Positions 31,404 to 42,799 of a stretch of 64,000 bases of DNA are shown in pieces. Below the pieces are notes generated by a model. The model made no database searches, was not told the origin of the DNA, and worked only from the letters and a program-made list of their open reading frames with translations. Numbering within the stretch: the first letter of the stretch is position 1; each line of letters opens with the position of its first letter. The stretch lies in contig JAUCBJ010009137.1 in assembly GCA_032718475.1 (NCBI GenBank), forward strand, positions 1 through 64,000, read 5' to 3'. The translations under genes were made by a program, and so were the position numbers. Source of the stretch: Nemertoderma westbladi. Taxonomy: Eukaryota > Xenacoelomorpha > Nemertodermatida > Nemertodermatidae.

Positions 31404-33345
31404 AGTGACGGGCCTATCGGGCCGATAAGGAACCGACTATTCCTTTCAAATAAAAGAGACAACCAACGAGAAATAGAACTAATCATGTAAAAATATAATC
31501 ATATCTTATGAATGTAATCAAATACAAATTATTCTAGAAAAATTTCCTCAAAAAGTATGAAGTTGGTAAAATTGTAGAACTAAAAAAAATTAATTTTTGA
31601 ACGGCGATGTTTGGAGTTTTGAAACATGAATAGGCTGAAAGAGTACATCGAATTAAGTTGAAAAATAAAAACCCCATCGAATTTGGACCAAGCGTTCCAG
31701 AGTTAAAGCGGATCGAAAAAAAATTACCCTCCCCCAGTCGCCAAAAAATTCGGCAAATTTACTACTACTACTACTAGGTCGTGCGATCTTGGACAGTGGA
31801 AATGAGATCCTTCCAGGCTTCCCGATTCTCCATAATAGTCGCAATTTCGTTTTTCCCAAGTTCAGTATCCCTTTCAAGTTGATCTATATATATGTTATGG
31901 CTGGTCGTAACCACTACGCTTTCCATGAGTTGGTTGCCAGAAAAGTAGATCTGGTATGACCTCGTCTTTATTTCGCCAGCAGTGCCTAATCTGCGTTCAC
32001 GGAGGGTGGTTGATACAGGTGGTATTGTACCATAAAGCTTGACGTTTGTCATGTGTTGTCTCCAGCTTATGTTTAGGGCTGCCCTGGTAGTCTTGTGTAG
32101 CAACCATTGTTCAAGTGATTTAGTCAGTATCCAGGTCTCACACCCCCGCGCCCGTATAAAAATACACTTCCCACTGTGGCTCGAAACAACTTAGTCTTAG
32201 GTGCCTGGAGAGATCTGATTTCCAGATGGTATCCATTTTTGATAGAGCTACCCAAGTCTTTGCTTTCCTAACTTCTATGTTCTTTTTTCTACTCTCTATC
32301 CATGATCCTAGGTACTGGAAGTCGTCGACCTTCTTTGGTTTGATTATTATCAATGGTTGACAAGTTTCCATCAACATTAAAAGTCATAAATTCGGTCTTG
32401 GTAGCATTTATATGCAATCCACACTCCTTAGTAGCCCTCTCCACTTTATTTAGTAGAAGCTGTGCATCTGCTAGCGTATTAGAGATCAGGGCGATGTCAT
32501 CCGCAAATTCGGTGTCTGTGACTGTAGTTGCCGGATAGCTACTACTTCTGCGTTCTTGAAGTGTGAATCCCAGGTCTTCACCCTTTGTGGCTGTCCTCAT
32601 TGCCTAATCCAGCACAATTACAAATAGTAATGGTGCTAATGTGTCACCTTGCAGTACCCCAGCCAGGATTGAGAAAAACTCAGTTTCACCATCACTGGTG
32701 AGAGTACCTGCGCTTCTGTGTCACAATATAACAATCCAATGCCATCAACAATTACTTCTGGTATTCCATTAGCTCTTAGGATTTCAAGCATTTTACCTCT
32801 ATGGATGGAGTCGAATGCCTTCTTGAAGTCCACAAAAGTCATGACTGCGGGGAGATTCTTTGACTTAATTCCTTCAATCAGTCTCCGTAGTGCAAGTATC
32901 TGAGCTATTGTTGATCTATTTGGTCGAAATCCGTTTTGGCTCTTACGCAGTAGTTTCTCTATGTGAGGCCTAATCCTATATAGAATCATTTTATTGTATA
33001 TTTTGGCAGCAATATATTTTGGTATATGGAGATCTCCTTTCTTGTGGAGAGGCTTTAGTTGACCTTTAGTTGACCTTTTCGGTTGTTGGTTGTTCGGTTT
33101 TTACTTTGTAGGCTCGCTATCTTAAGATCTTCTCTCTTACATGTAACCTCAGAGTTTTGCCATGGCACATACTGTTTTCGTTTGGGTTTCTGGGGGATAT
33201 GCCTCTTAGCTGATTCCTTGTGGGCTTTTATTATATTCTGGTATATTGAATCGGTGGCAAATTTAAAATTTTGAGAAAAAAAAAACATTTTTTGCGTTAT
33301 TTTTGTTAAGGAATCGATTGGCAGTACTGTTCGCGCTTTTAGTCC
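31404..33345 (-). mobile_element. Helentron-like non-autonomous element (HINE), split by a LINE
   Basis: On the minus strand the element ends TCGGTTCCTTAT, then a stem-loop of two CGGCCCG/GGGCCCG-like arms, then TCACTAT near 31404. This matches the 3' end of the copy at 39751-41236. The body (31540-31760 and 33265-33345) matches 40490-40760 in reverse orientation. GGCAAATTT is duplicated at 31752-31760 and 33256-33264 around the inserted LINE. The 5' end was not found and is probably lost. Confidence 0.65.
31761..33255 (-). pseudogene. RTE-like LINE inserted in the Helentron-like element
   Basis: 5'-truncated, 1.5 kb, (TAG)n 3' tail at 31761, target duplication GGCAAATTT on both sides. Minus-strand coding in several frames: KPKRKQYVPWQNSEVTCKRE (linker), GFRPNRSTIAQILALRRLIE, FVDFKKAFDSIHRGKML, EFADDIALISNTLADAQLLL (catalytic box FADD), KECGLHINATKTEFM and DDFQYLGSWIESRKKNIEVR. 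Several frameshifts break it. Same superfamily and tail as 27962-28881. Confidence 0.85.
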
Positions 33346-34019
33346 TTTAACAGTTTAACCTGCTAATTTATGTGTCTTATGATGTCTGACAGCCATACAA
33401 AATATGACACACAAAATACATACATACAAAATGTGACACATACATAATATGACCACAGCAGAAGCCAGTCTATCGCGGCGTATGACCGAATGACCGTGGG
33501 AGACTGAATTCTATGGCTGAGAATGGGGTAGGCTACTTTGTATTATGCGATTGATCTCTACAATATAATCTCCAAAATCTAGCTTATTTTCAGGGCAATA
33601 CTAACAGTTCCTTTAGATGCTGCGCTTTAAATATCAGACAGAGTTATGACTTATACTAATTACAACTGAGGGTCATGAAACTGCAGAGTGTTTATATTCT
33701 TTAGGAATGTATAATTATTCACTCACACTCACTTTACTGACAATCGTACTAAAACACGTTAATTTTCCGACGGTTACCAATTTAACTCATATATAAGGAG
33801 AAATTTAGCTCACCTACATTGGGGTTATGAAATAGCATAAAATTCATACAGACCCACTGTAATTTGAGCCAAGCAATTGTTACTAATGTTCCCTTCTGCT
33901 TACCTCAATAATAAAGAAAGTTGGGGGGAATTATCGATTATTCTTAAGTATTCTCCAAGTATAAACATCCATTTAATATGTTACCAAACAACAATGAATA
34001 ACAGTATAAAAACAGTATA
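33346..34019. other. No gene recognised
   Basis: AT-rich sequence without significant ORFs. It may include the distal part of the minus-strand LTR described next, whose outer end could not be placed. Confidence 0.35.
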
Positions 34020-34462
34020 AAATATGCGGTGCCGGCATTCAATCAACAGTCAGATGTTTGCCATTACAACAGTCTGAGTCTGAGAGTGCAAATAGTACAA
34101 AAGTGAATGCAGAGAGTGCTGTTTGATGTTGACTGTGCTTGATAATTCTCTGGCTGCTGATGGTTTTGGGCAGAAGTCAGAAAGTATGATTTTGTCGCAC
34201 TGCGGCATATTCATATATAAACAAGGCCACAAGAATTGGCAAAGTGAAAATTGTGCTGATTGGCTGGGAATTGACATAGAGGATACTGGACAAAGAGAAA
34301 TGCTGGCCAATGGCTGGTGACTTCACCACTACAGCTCTGTACCAAAATAAACGCTAGAGGGCGTAAGTTTTATACATTCTCCAATCCCTCGAGATAATGC
34401 CAGTTTTAGAGTAGTTTGCATATTGCAAAAAAACGACTCATTTTTGCCGCAAAGCTTTAACA
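34020..34462 (-). repeat. 3' LTR (at least part) of a second element of the same LTR family
   Basis: On the minus strand TGTTAAAGCTT starts at 34462, immediately after GGGAGCGG (34463-34470), the same arrangement as 24533-24548. Only the first dozen bases resemble the other LTR, so the two elements are related but diverged. A TATA-like TGTATAAAAC lies ~95 bases in. The outer boundary is unknown. Confidence 0.5.
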
Positions 34463-34541
34463 CCGCTCCCAGAAAATGGGACTTAAGTCTATAACATATA
34501 CCTAGAGTCACAGTTTCTAATAAATTTACTACTCTAAACAA

Positions 34542-35090
34542 TCAAACCTTCTTTCTAGAATGACGTTTATGGAGTTTCTTAAACCTTTGAGAAGTCTTTT
34601 TCTCCCCTGCGCGAGCCACTTTACTAGAAGGGCTATAACTCCTGGGGCAAGGGTGCCATACAATTGCATCGGAAGGATTTGGATTTTGGTCGGTGTATCC
34701 GCCGGTCGAGGTACCTGGTTGATCAATATCGATAGGGGGTTCACTTCCCTCCTTTGATTGGGCTGCGATATCGATACGTTTATCAGAGGACCCAAGGGAT
34801 TGAGGGCGCACAACATTTAAGGCCCGTCTCAGGACAGCAGCCTGTACCGGTCCTGTCTTAGTCATTTGTACGACCACCATAGGTAGACCATGAGTAGTTA
34901 GGAATTTTCGGGGTTTAATGGTTCTTTCTAATTCCTTTTCTCTCGCTTTATACTCATAAGGATGTCGATGAACTTCTTGTAACTCAGGGTACACATTTAC
35001 AAATGTCTCACCGTTTTCAGGGTCTCTGCTAATAAAGCTGATCAAATTATAGGATTCAATATTACTCGGATTACTATTTCTAGATGATAG
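34542..35090 (-). pseudogene. C-terminal part of the 3'-terminal LTR-element ORF, second copy
   Basis: Homologous to residues ~320-482 of the 23012-24460 frame. Shared stretches include SYNLI, ELERTIKPRKFLTTHG, QPGTSTGGYTDQNP and PSDAI, with a basic tail ending HKRHSRKKV, then stop, ~75 bp and the polypurine tract. The two copies keep amino-acid patterns while the DNA has diverged, suggesting the protein was once under selection. The N-terminal part with the zinc knuckles is replaced beyond ~35090 by Penelope-like sequence. Confidence 0.7.
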
Positions 35091-35697
35091 AAAAAATAAA
35101 GTATTGAGGGTCTTTAGCTGGTTATATTATATTAGATAAAGATACAATAGTAAACGTTTTCGACCTACCGGTCTGCATCAGACTATGTACTGGCAACTAA
35201 CAGGAAAAGGTGGGGGTCTATATATATATATATAAGTTTTAAAGGGGAATACCTGATAGGTGAATCCCAGAAAGGTTAACGTATATGTATGTACTGTATA
35301 ACGTAAGGTAATTGTGATAGGGAAAGTACACCGAGTTAGTTGTAAGCTGTCAATCTAAAGTACAAATATAGGGTTGCAGGTTGGGTTATAAGGTTGGGAG
35401 AAGTTGATAGGGAAATCCCAGGAGTGGTCATGTGTCTACATACAGAATGGTATAATTGGATTAGGTAGGTTACATAGGATTATGAGGTATCTACTTAAAG
35501 CGCATGGTTAGGTAGAATGCAACATAATGATAGCTGTAATTTTTACAGAGTAAGAAATCACAGGAAACAGAAAAACCAAGACAAAAACAAAAAGGAAGGT
35601 AGGGGAAAAGCACATAAAAACCCCGGAAATTCGCTATAGAGGGCACTGTAGTTGTGTAAGATATAGAATATAGGGTGTATTATATAAAACATTGGGT
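35091..35697 (-). other. 3' non-coding part of the GIY-YIG element
   Basis: AT-rich sequence downstream of the GIY-YIG ORF on the minus strand. Its edge at ~35090 cuts the LTR-element ORF. Confidence 0.4.
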
Positions 35698-36411
35698 TTA
35701 GATTGCTGGTCTTGCTACGTTAAGTGGGGGGTTGTATGTATAGATTAGGTTAGCTTCCGTCACTAGTAGTTCGGGTATGTTTGTGAATTGTTTTATGGTT
35801 GCGGTGCGTAGATTTTCTAAACCACAACCGTATATGTGCCTAGCTAGGAGTATGTCTTCGTGTGTTTTTCCGTCATTGGCTCGTGAGGGGTAGTGTCGTA
35901 TGTTGTTGCGGTGTCCATTAAAGCGTTCGTGAAGTTTCTGTCTCGTTTGGCCTATGTAGTATAGAGTAGGGTGGCAGTGGCACCAGGCCAAGTAACATAC
36001 AGTGTGGGACTTACATGTATAGTGTCCTTTTATCTTTTCACCCCATGGTGTCTGTTGTATGTTAGTGATAGTTTTGCATGTAAGGCAGCGGCTAGAGTTA
36101 CATGGCTCATTAGTGGTGTTATTTGTGTGTGTTTGCGATTGAGTTTTATTTTTGGTTAGTATTTGTCCTAGTGATGTGGGGTTCTTCGTGACTACATTAA
36201 TGTTGATGTCAAGATCGTAGTTTTTGGAGTATCTACGTACAGTATTTTGGAATATGCCCTTCATCTGTTGGTTAGTGGATAGGTAAAATGTGGGTTTCGA
36301 GTTAGTGTCTTTAGGTCTAGGTGGGATAAATATTTCTCCATTTGACGCAACACCGCCGCGGCCGCTATGAGGGAGGTGAATACCGCGGCCGCTCCTAAAG
36401 CCGCAGGCCAT
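35698..36411 (-). CDS. GIY-YIG endonuclease ORF, Penelope-like C-terminus without RT
   Basis: An intact 237-codon ORF. A CX4CX2C motif (C104, C109, C112) like the pre-nuclease zinc motif of Penelope-like elements is followed by a GIY-YIG domain: VCYL at ~138, YYIG at 151-154, arginines in QTRQKLHERF, and the conserved Glu in TEANLIYTYNPPLNV (E219). All key GIY-YIG positions seem present, so the fold could be active. In Penelope-like elements this domain nicks target DNA for retrotransposition. Here no RT precedes it: upstream is GC-rich sequence with two CCGCGGCCGCT repeats, then unrelated DNA. It is probably a 5'-truncated element whose residual frame stayed open. Confidence 0.7.
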   Translation of the reverse strand: MACGFRSGRGIHLPHSGRGGVASNGEIFIPPRPKDTNSKPTFYLSTNQQMKGIFQNTVRRYSKNYDLDININVVTKNPTSLGQILTKNKTQSQTHTNNTTNEPCNSSRCLTCKTITNIQQTPWGEKIKGHYTCKSHTVCYLAWCHCHPTLYYIGQTRQKLHERFNGHRNNIRHYPSRANDGKTHEDILLARHIYGCGLENLRTATIKQFTNIPELLVTEANLIYTYNPPLNVARPAI

Positions 36412-36699
36412 CGCTAACTATATAGGTTAACTTGGGATTCTGGGGGACTTTTCGATGAAGGAACAGACCAAATTTTTTTATTTTCTCACCAGGGGAGCGG
36501 CTCGGAATTCTAAGATATTAGCAACTCTAACATTATTAAATCTAACCCTACGACGGACACGGCGGACAAAAATCCGTCATTTTTAACAGAGGAATGCATG
36601 TTTTGAATGCAAACATCTCTAAAGATAGCGAATCCGGCACTATCTAATTTCTCAGTGGCAGAGTCTCCCCGGCTGAGTTTGGTGAGAGCGTGATCCTTA

Positions 36700-37030
36700 A
36701 AGTGACTATCAACATTCCGAAATGGAGTCAGGAAGGGCCTGAAGCATCCAGATAAACAGGGTGGAGAGGTTTATGGAGGAGGATACATTAGTACTATGAC
36801 AGCGTGATGACGGGTTGATCTTTCTCCTTCGAAGCTCCGAGTGCGATGGGTAGAGAAGATAGATTATGGCGGATATGGCATGGTAGTATCGATAAGATAC
36901 TATTATGGTGGTGCTTTCTCCTTCAACACTCTGCTTGCTCCGGTTGCGATGGGTAGAGAAAGAGTATAATGAAAGATGTGGCATGGTAGTATCAAGAAGA
37001 TACTATGATGGATGGTTCTTTCTCCTCTTT
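36700..37030. repeat. Degenerate ~115-bp tandem repeat, about three units
   Basis: Units share GCGATGGGTAGAGAA, ATGGCATGGTAGTATC, AAGATACTAT and CTTTCTCCTT. They interrupt the C-terminal coding of the neighbouring minus-strand ORF. Confidence 0.75.
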
Positions 37031-37553
37031 GCGACATTCCTCCTTCCTTCAGAACTACAGAGACCATGATCACAATGGTTGGAGGAAGATGATGAGGTAA
37101 GAGGAAGTTACAGCCTCCAAAAGGAGACCGCCCGCGAACACCCGCGCCCTGGGGAATACTGCATGCATTTATTCCTTTCCTTATTATGATATGTTTCTCC
37201 ACTAACTGATTCCCCTCTTCCTGTGTCCGAAACCGGTTACCCAAAAACTCTTGTAGCGAATATGTATGTCCAAGTTCAATGTCCCTTTCGAGGTCTTCAA
37301 TTTCTCGATCAAACTGAGATAAAGACAGTTCTCTCACAGCTTGTACCTGTTGATGTAATTTACGTTTGTCTAAGACATCGTCGGTTCCCTTTGCGATCTT
37401 TTGACGGATCGCCTCAAGTGCATTCCGTTCTACACATTCTTCAACTTCAGTGACAGGTTGGATTGGTACCAAACCAGGCCGATTATACGGGTTGAATGGG
37501 GAAATCATGTGCCCCCGTCCCAATCCGGCTAGGTATGTAGGGCAAATATCCAA
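36903..37553 (-). CDS. Unidentified ORF, 216 aa
   Basis: I do not recognise this protein. The first ~150 residues have non-random composition: SPFNPYNRPGLVPIQP, a charged helical stretch (ALEAIRQKIAKGTDDVLDKR, then LSLSQFDREIEDLERDIELG) and SLQEFLGNRFRTQEEG. The last ~60 residues read through the degenerate tandem repeat and are probably not meaningful. Upstream in the same orientation (37560-37720) another frame gives PPHPSVRPQTPDPKSITDPP, so the coding may extend with a frameshift. It lies on the same strand as the second LTR-element copy and could be its gag-like or internal remnant; this is inference. Confidence 0.35.
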   Translation of the reverse strand: MDICPTYLAGLGRGHMISPFNPYNRPGLVPIQPVTEVEECVERNALEAIRQKIAKGTDDVLDKRKLHQQVQAVRELSLSQFDREIEDLERDIELGHTYSLQEFLGNRFRTQEEGNQLVEKHIIIRKGINACSIPQGAGVRGRSPFGGCNFLLPHHLPPTIVIMVSVVLKEGGMSQRGERTIHHSIFLILPCHIFHYTLSLPIATGASRVLKEKAPP

Positions 37554-37720
37554 TGAACCAACAGCTAGAACGCCAGTTGTTCGGGTAAAATCAGATCTTT
37601 GAACAATGAGTATAACTCAGGAGGGTCGGTTATACTTTTAGGGTCAGGAGTTTGTGGTCGCACCGAGGGATGAGGGGGTCTGACGTATTACGGAACTCGG
37701 ATAATAGGTTTACTTAATTA

Positions 37721-38264
37721 ATGATAATGAGGAATTCTAATAAAATAAACGTGATTATGCTCGTGTCATTCATCTTTTGTCTTTTATGGGCCATGTGACA
37801 TTCCAAGATAACATATTGTGGGAAATAAGCAAGTTTCCAAGTTTACAATGTAGCCGACTACATTATAGACATTATAGACTTATAAATTTGCTGACTTTCC
37901 TTACCTACATTGTTCTACATGACTAGAGGCTTTTCACCTTGGAGACCTGCTGCGGAAACGTTTATAAATAATATATAATAAGGTGTTTAACAAAAATGAA
38001 ATATTGTGGAATGACTTTTCTAAGATATGAACCAGCGCAGCCAAAATGCCTTATGATTATTACATACCCTAATTTTGCTACAGTTATTACATTATCAGCT
38101 CAACTCCAATTTATTTATTTAATAACAGAATAACACCCCGGGTATGTGTAATTCCCACCGCTTCACTTTAACAAAGGCCTACTAGAATCATGTAGGACCT
38201 CTGTTAGAGATATGAGATATACTTTATATATTACTATACTATATATTACTTAAATAATATTAAT
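37721..38264. other. AT-rich sequence, nothing recognised
   Basis: No ORF, repeat or RNA gene seen between the unidentified ORF and the HINE cluster. Confidence 0.4.
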
Positions 38265-38266
38265 TA

Positions 38267-38927
38267 GGAACCGAAGGTTACTTTCTGTAAGAATTTGATG
38301 TAATAGTAGTAATAGTAATAGTAATATTTTGGAGCGAAATAACATAAAAACGGCTCTAACGATTTCGTTAAAATTTTGTATGACGCATTTTTTTGATGAT
38401 CACTATCGATTCCCGCTGGTCCCATGTCTGTCCATAGAATGTTGGTTCGAAAAATAGACATAAACGAAAAAACGCCATAGGTGCAATGATAAAACACCAG
38501 CTGGAGCACATGAAAAATGTATAGAGAGGGCCTAGTGATTCTATTCAATAGAGAAAGGGCCAACTAACAAGGATGTACTTTCTGGGCCAAGTTTTTATTT
38601 AATCACTCACTCTTTCAACCCAGACTATAAGCAAACATTAACTTGGTTAGTTTGTAATCTATTATCCCATCAGCTGAATAACTCTCCCCAGTGCTTTCTA
38701 AGGGAATATCTACAAGGTGACTGACTCACTGCGTGCGCTATGTTAGGTGGTGGGTCAGTGGGGAATGAATTTTAGTTACACACATAGGATGCTTCTGATG
38801 AGTGTTGGTTACTAATGGTACTATACTCAGCTAATAATAATAATTGATGTATTTAAAAATCCGAGAGGGAGGGAGGTGAGTTAATGACTTGCTTGGCAAA
38901 CATTAATTATATTACTCTGTCAAATTA
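38267..38927 (+). mobile_element. HINE unit 1 (3'-truncated)
   Basis: Starts TTAGGAACCGAAGGTTAC. It contains the family landmarks AAAACGGCTCTAACGATTTC, GACATAAACGAAAAAACGCC and CCGAGAGGGAGGGAGG, then breaks off at CTCTGTCAAA, where the next unit begins. ORFs on the minus strand here (CYFAPKYYYYYYYYYIKF) are repeat artefacts. Confidence 0.75.
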
Positions 38928-39016
38928 GGAACCGAAGGTTACTTTCTGTAAGAATTTGATGTAATAGTAGTAATAGTAATAGTAATATTTTGGAGCGAAA
39001 TAACATAAAAACGGCT
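38928..39016 (+). mobile_element. HINE unit 2 (first ~90 bp only)
   Basis: TAGGAACCGAAGG to AAAACGGCTCT, then an immediate restart at GAACCGAAGGTTAC (39017). This is a short head-only tandem copy. Confidence 0.8.
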
Positions 39017-39750
39017 CTGAACCGAAGGTTACTTTCTGTAAGAATTTGATGTAATAGTAGTAATAGTAATAGTAATATTTTGGAGCGAAATAACATAAAA
39101 ACGGCTCTAACGATTTCGTTAAAATTTTGTATGACGCATTTTTTTGATGATCACTATCGATTCCCGCTGGTCCCATGTCTGTCCATAGAATGTTGGTTCG
39201 AAAAATAGACATAAACGAAAAAACGCCATAGGTGCAATGATAAAACACCAGCTGGAGCACATGAAAAATGTATAGAGAGGGCCTAGTGATTCTATTCAAT
39301 AGAGAAAGGGCCAACTAACAAGGATGTACTTTCTGGGCCAAGTTTTTATTTAATCACTCACTCTTTCAAGCAAACATTAACTTGGTTAGTTTGTAATCTA
39401 TTATCCCATCAGCTGAATAACTCTCCCCAGTGCTTTCTAAGGGAATATCTACAAGGTGACTGACTCACTGCGTGCGCTATGTTAGGTGGTGGGTCAGTGG
39501 GGAATGAATTTTAGTTACACACATAGGATGCTTCTGATGAGTGTTGGTTACTAATGGTACTATACTCAGCTAATAATAATAATTGATGTATTTAAAAATC
39601 CGAGAGGGAGGGAGGTGAGTTAATGACTTGCTTGGCAAACATTAATTATATTACTCTGTCAAACCAGAGGGAAAACAGAGTGGAATCTACCTGTCTCTGT
39701 ATAACATTTTACCCAGCTGATAGCTCCTTTAATCCAACACAAACTGTTGT
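39017..39750 (+). mobile_element. HINE unit 3
   Basis: Very similar to unit 1 over ~600 bp, with a small deletion near 39367, and extending further to the AACACAAACTGTTG segment before unit 4 starts. Lacks the 3' stem-loop end. Confidence 0.8.
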
Positions 39751-41236
39751 TAGGAACCGAGAGGTTCATTACTGTAAGAATTGTTGGCTGATTGACTGGC
39801 TGACTGGCTGGCTAATCTATAGCCAAAACTACTCTAACGATTTTGATGAAATTTTCACAGCGGCTGGCTGACCGGATTCTAAGGTCCCTGGTATGTTCCG
39901 CTATTTCGTCCATGAGCCGTGGGCTCGAAAAATAGACATAAACGAAAAAACGCCATAGGCGCAATGGTAAAATATCACCAATAACAGCTGGTGTCGTGAT
40001 GAAAAATGGCTTACGTAATGGATTTCTACACAAGGCTTAGTATAAATCGATGAGGTTGCCAAGATTATTCACTTAGTACACCAATACTGTTTGTTTAGGC
40101 CCTAGGACACTCTGTCAAAGCAAATATTAACTGGTTGGTTTAGTTTGAAATCTATTATTGCCTCAGCTGAATTACTCTTCCCAATGCGCACTCTATGGGA
40201 ATATCTCCCTCTGCTAATGTAAGCTGAATGACTTAAGTACACAGTGAGTTGACTACATTAATGTCAACATTATTGCAAAATGTTTTATTGTTGGACTCTC
40301 TGTCAGTCTCCCCTTCAGAACATTGTATAGGGAATATACTTTAGTTTACTCTACTGTGCCATTCAGCTGAATGGATTTGAGCGATTGCCAAGTTACAGAG
40401 TTGGATAATTCTCTGACCATAGGCAAAGACATCAAATCTTTTTTTAAATATACTTTTTCCATGTTTTTTTTTCTGACCAAAAATTTCAAAAAAAATTTTT
40501 CGTAGCCAGTACTGCCAATCGATTCGCCATCAAAAATAACGCAAAAAATTTTTTTTGCAAAATTTTAAATTACTGTAAATTTTTGGCGACTGGGGGGGGT
40601 CAATTTTTTTTGATCCGCTATAACTCCGGAACGCTTTGTCCAAATTCGATGGGGTTTTCATTTTTCAACTTAATTCGATGTCCTCTTTCAGCCTATCCAT
40701 GTTTCGAAAACCCAAACAGCGCCGTTCAAAAATTAATTTTTTCTAGTTCTAGAATTTTACAAATTTCAAAAAAGTTGCAGTATTTTATTAACGCCTTTAC
40801 GGAATTCGATAGCGTTTTCGATTTTTATATTAAACGCAATATCCTGAATCTCACTAGCCTAGTTTCGCGTCACCAATGCCAAGACTTCATACTTTTTGAG
40901 GAAAATTTTTCTAGAATAATTTTTATTTAATTACATTTATCGCGATTTCTTATTACTGGTTGCACATGAATTGATGGAGTTTTCGATTTATTAACTAAAC
41001 ACGATATCGCGCATCGCACCAGCGTGGTTTCGAAATTCCAAAACGAGGTCTTCACTTGTTGCAGGTCGATTTTGTTCTAGAATTGAGCAACTAATAATAG
41101 ATCGAATTTATTAATAATTATTGTATGAAATATGATTGTATTTTTACATAATTATTAGTTCTATACTAATTCTCGTTGTCTCTTTTATTTAAAATAAAAA
41201 GTCGGTTCCTTATCGGGCCGCTAGGCCCGTCACTAG
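39751..41236 (+). mobile_element. HINE unit 4, complete-looking (1.49 kb)
   Basis: 5' end TTAGGAACCGAGAGGTTC. The 3' end has the inverted partner AAGTCGGTTCCTTAT, then the stem-loop CGGGCCGCTAGGCCCG and TCACTAG. An inverted repeat that is terminal at the 5' end but internal to a stem-loop at the 3' end is the structure described for Helentrons and their non-autonomous HINEs. The middle is diverged from units 1-3; the 3' half matches the split copy at 31404-33345. Confidence 0.7.
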
Positions 41237-42799
41237 TTAGGAACCGAAGGTTACTTTCTGTAAGAATTTGATGTAAGTAATTGTAGTAATAATAGTAATA
41301 TTTTGAAGCGAAATAACATAAAAACGGCTCTAACGATTTCGTTAAAATTTTGCATGACGCATTTTTTTGATGATCACTATCGATTCCCGCTGGTCCCATG
41401 TCTGTCCATAGAATGTTGGTTCGAAAAATAGACATAAACGAAAAAACACCATAGGCGCAATGATAAAACACCAGCTGGAGCACATGAAAAATGTATAGAG
41501 AGGGCCTAGTGATTCTATTCAATAGAGAAAGGGCCAACTAACAATGATGTACTTTCTGTGCCAAGTTTTTATTTAATCACTCACTCTTTCAACCCAGACT
41601 ATAAGCAAACATTAACTTGGTTAGTTTGTAATCTATTATCCCATCAGCTGAATAACTCTCCCCAGTGCTTTCTAAGGGAATATCTACAAGGTGACTGACT
41701 CACTGCGTGCGCTATGTTAGGTGGTGGGTCAGTGGGGAATGAATTTTAGTTACACACATAGGATGCTTCTGATGAGTGTTGGTTACTAATGGTACTATAC
41801 TCAGCTAATAATAATAATTGATGTATTTAAAAATCCGAGAGGGAGGGAGGTGAGTTAATGACTTGCTTGGCAAACATTAATTATATTACTCTGTCAAACC
41901 AGAGGGAACACAGAGTGGAATCTACCTGTCTCTGTATAACATTTTACCCAGCTGATAGCTCCTTTAATCCAACACAAACTGTTGCCCTGGATTCAATGAA
42001 TGCGAATGTTATTACAGTAGGTTCCTGGGAAAAGCTGGCCACCTGAATGACTATTTAGTTATAGAGTGTACACGTGTGAGGCCTTCGTGCAGCAGAAGCT
42101 GCAACGGCAAGCCATCTCAGCGAAGAATTATAATTATACTATGGCTAGTTATATATTCTGATATTGGCTATCCGACAAACTAACTCGCCATATATGTACT
42201 GTTAACTGTAGGGTACTATTAATAAACTATACTAATAGTGGCAATGTTAAATTAAAATCAGAGTTTGGAGGTTTAATTATGTTTTTGCAACATTAATAAT
42301 ATGAGTGGTGTTTGGTATCAGATATAATTTTGATGTAGACAAGAGATGGTGTCCTAACTGCTTTAATAATTATTAGGACCAGATTATGAGATAATACAAT
42401 TGTTTGCTAACTAACTTTGTTCACTACCTTGGTGCAATTTTTTATTCTAAATGCTGAACATGTGCAAATTACAATATTAGTATAGGTAGTGCTGGCTGAT
42501 ACTGGGTGCTCATATTTGCAACCATTTGTAACAAATTGTAACCAGGGACATCAATTCGTGACAATGTGCTCATATTTTTAACCAAACACATTGATTCATA
42601 ATGCGGAAATACAGATTTGTAACCAGGTATTCAAATTCGTAATTGGAAATTCAAATTCGTAACCAGGCACTCAGATTCGAAACTGGTTTAGAGTTGATAT
42701 CCTGAAAAAAAAAGTTTGCGGCTTATGGCCTGTAAAAATATTAGTTTCGGTTTGGTTTAACTTCGGTTCCTTCACGGCGTCTTGACGCCGTCATTAATT
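41237..42799 (+). mobile_element. HINE unit 5, complete-looking (1.56 kb)
   Basis: Begins TTAGGAACCGAAGGTTAC immediately after unit 4. The 3' end reads TTTAACTTCGGTTCCTTC, then the perfect stem-loop ACGGCGTCTTGACGCCGT and CATTA. About 42480-42680 holds diverged ~25-bp tandem units (ATTCGTAACCAGG), as is common inside HINEs. The first ~600 bp match units 1 and 3. Confidence 0.7.

Noticed and set aside
38264-41537. Minus-strand ORFs of 99-129 codons with YYYYYYYYY runs
   Set aside because: They lie antisense to HINE units and the tyrosine runs are an (ATT/AGT)n tract. The same ORF recurs only because the element recurs.
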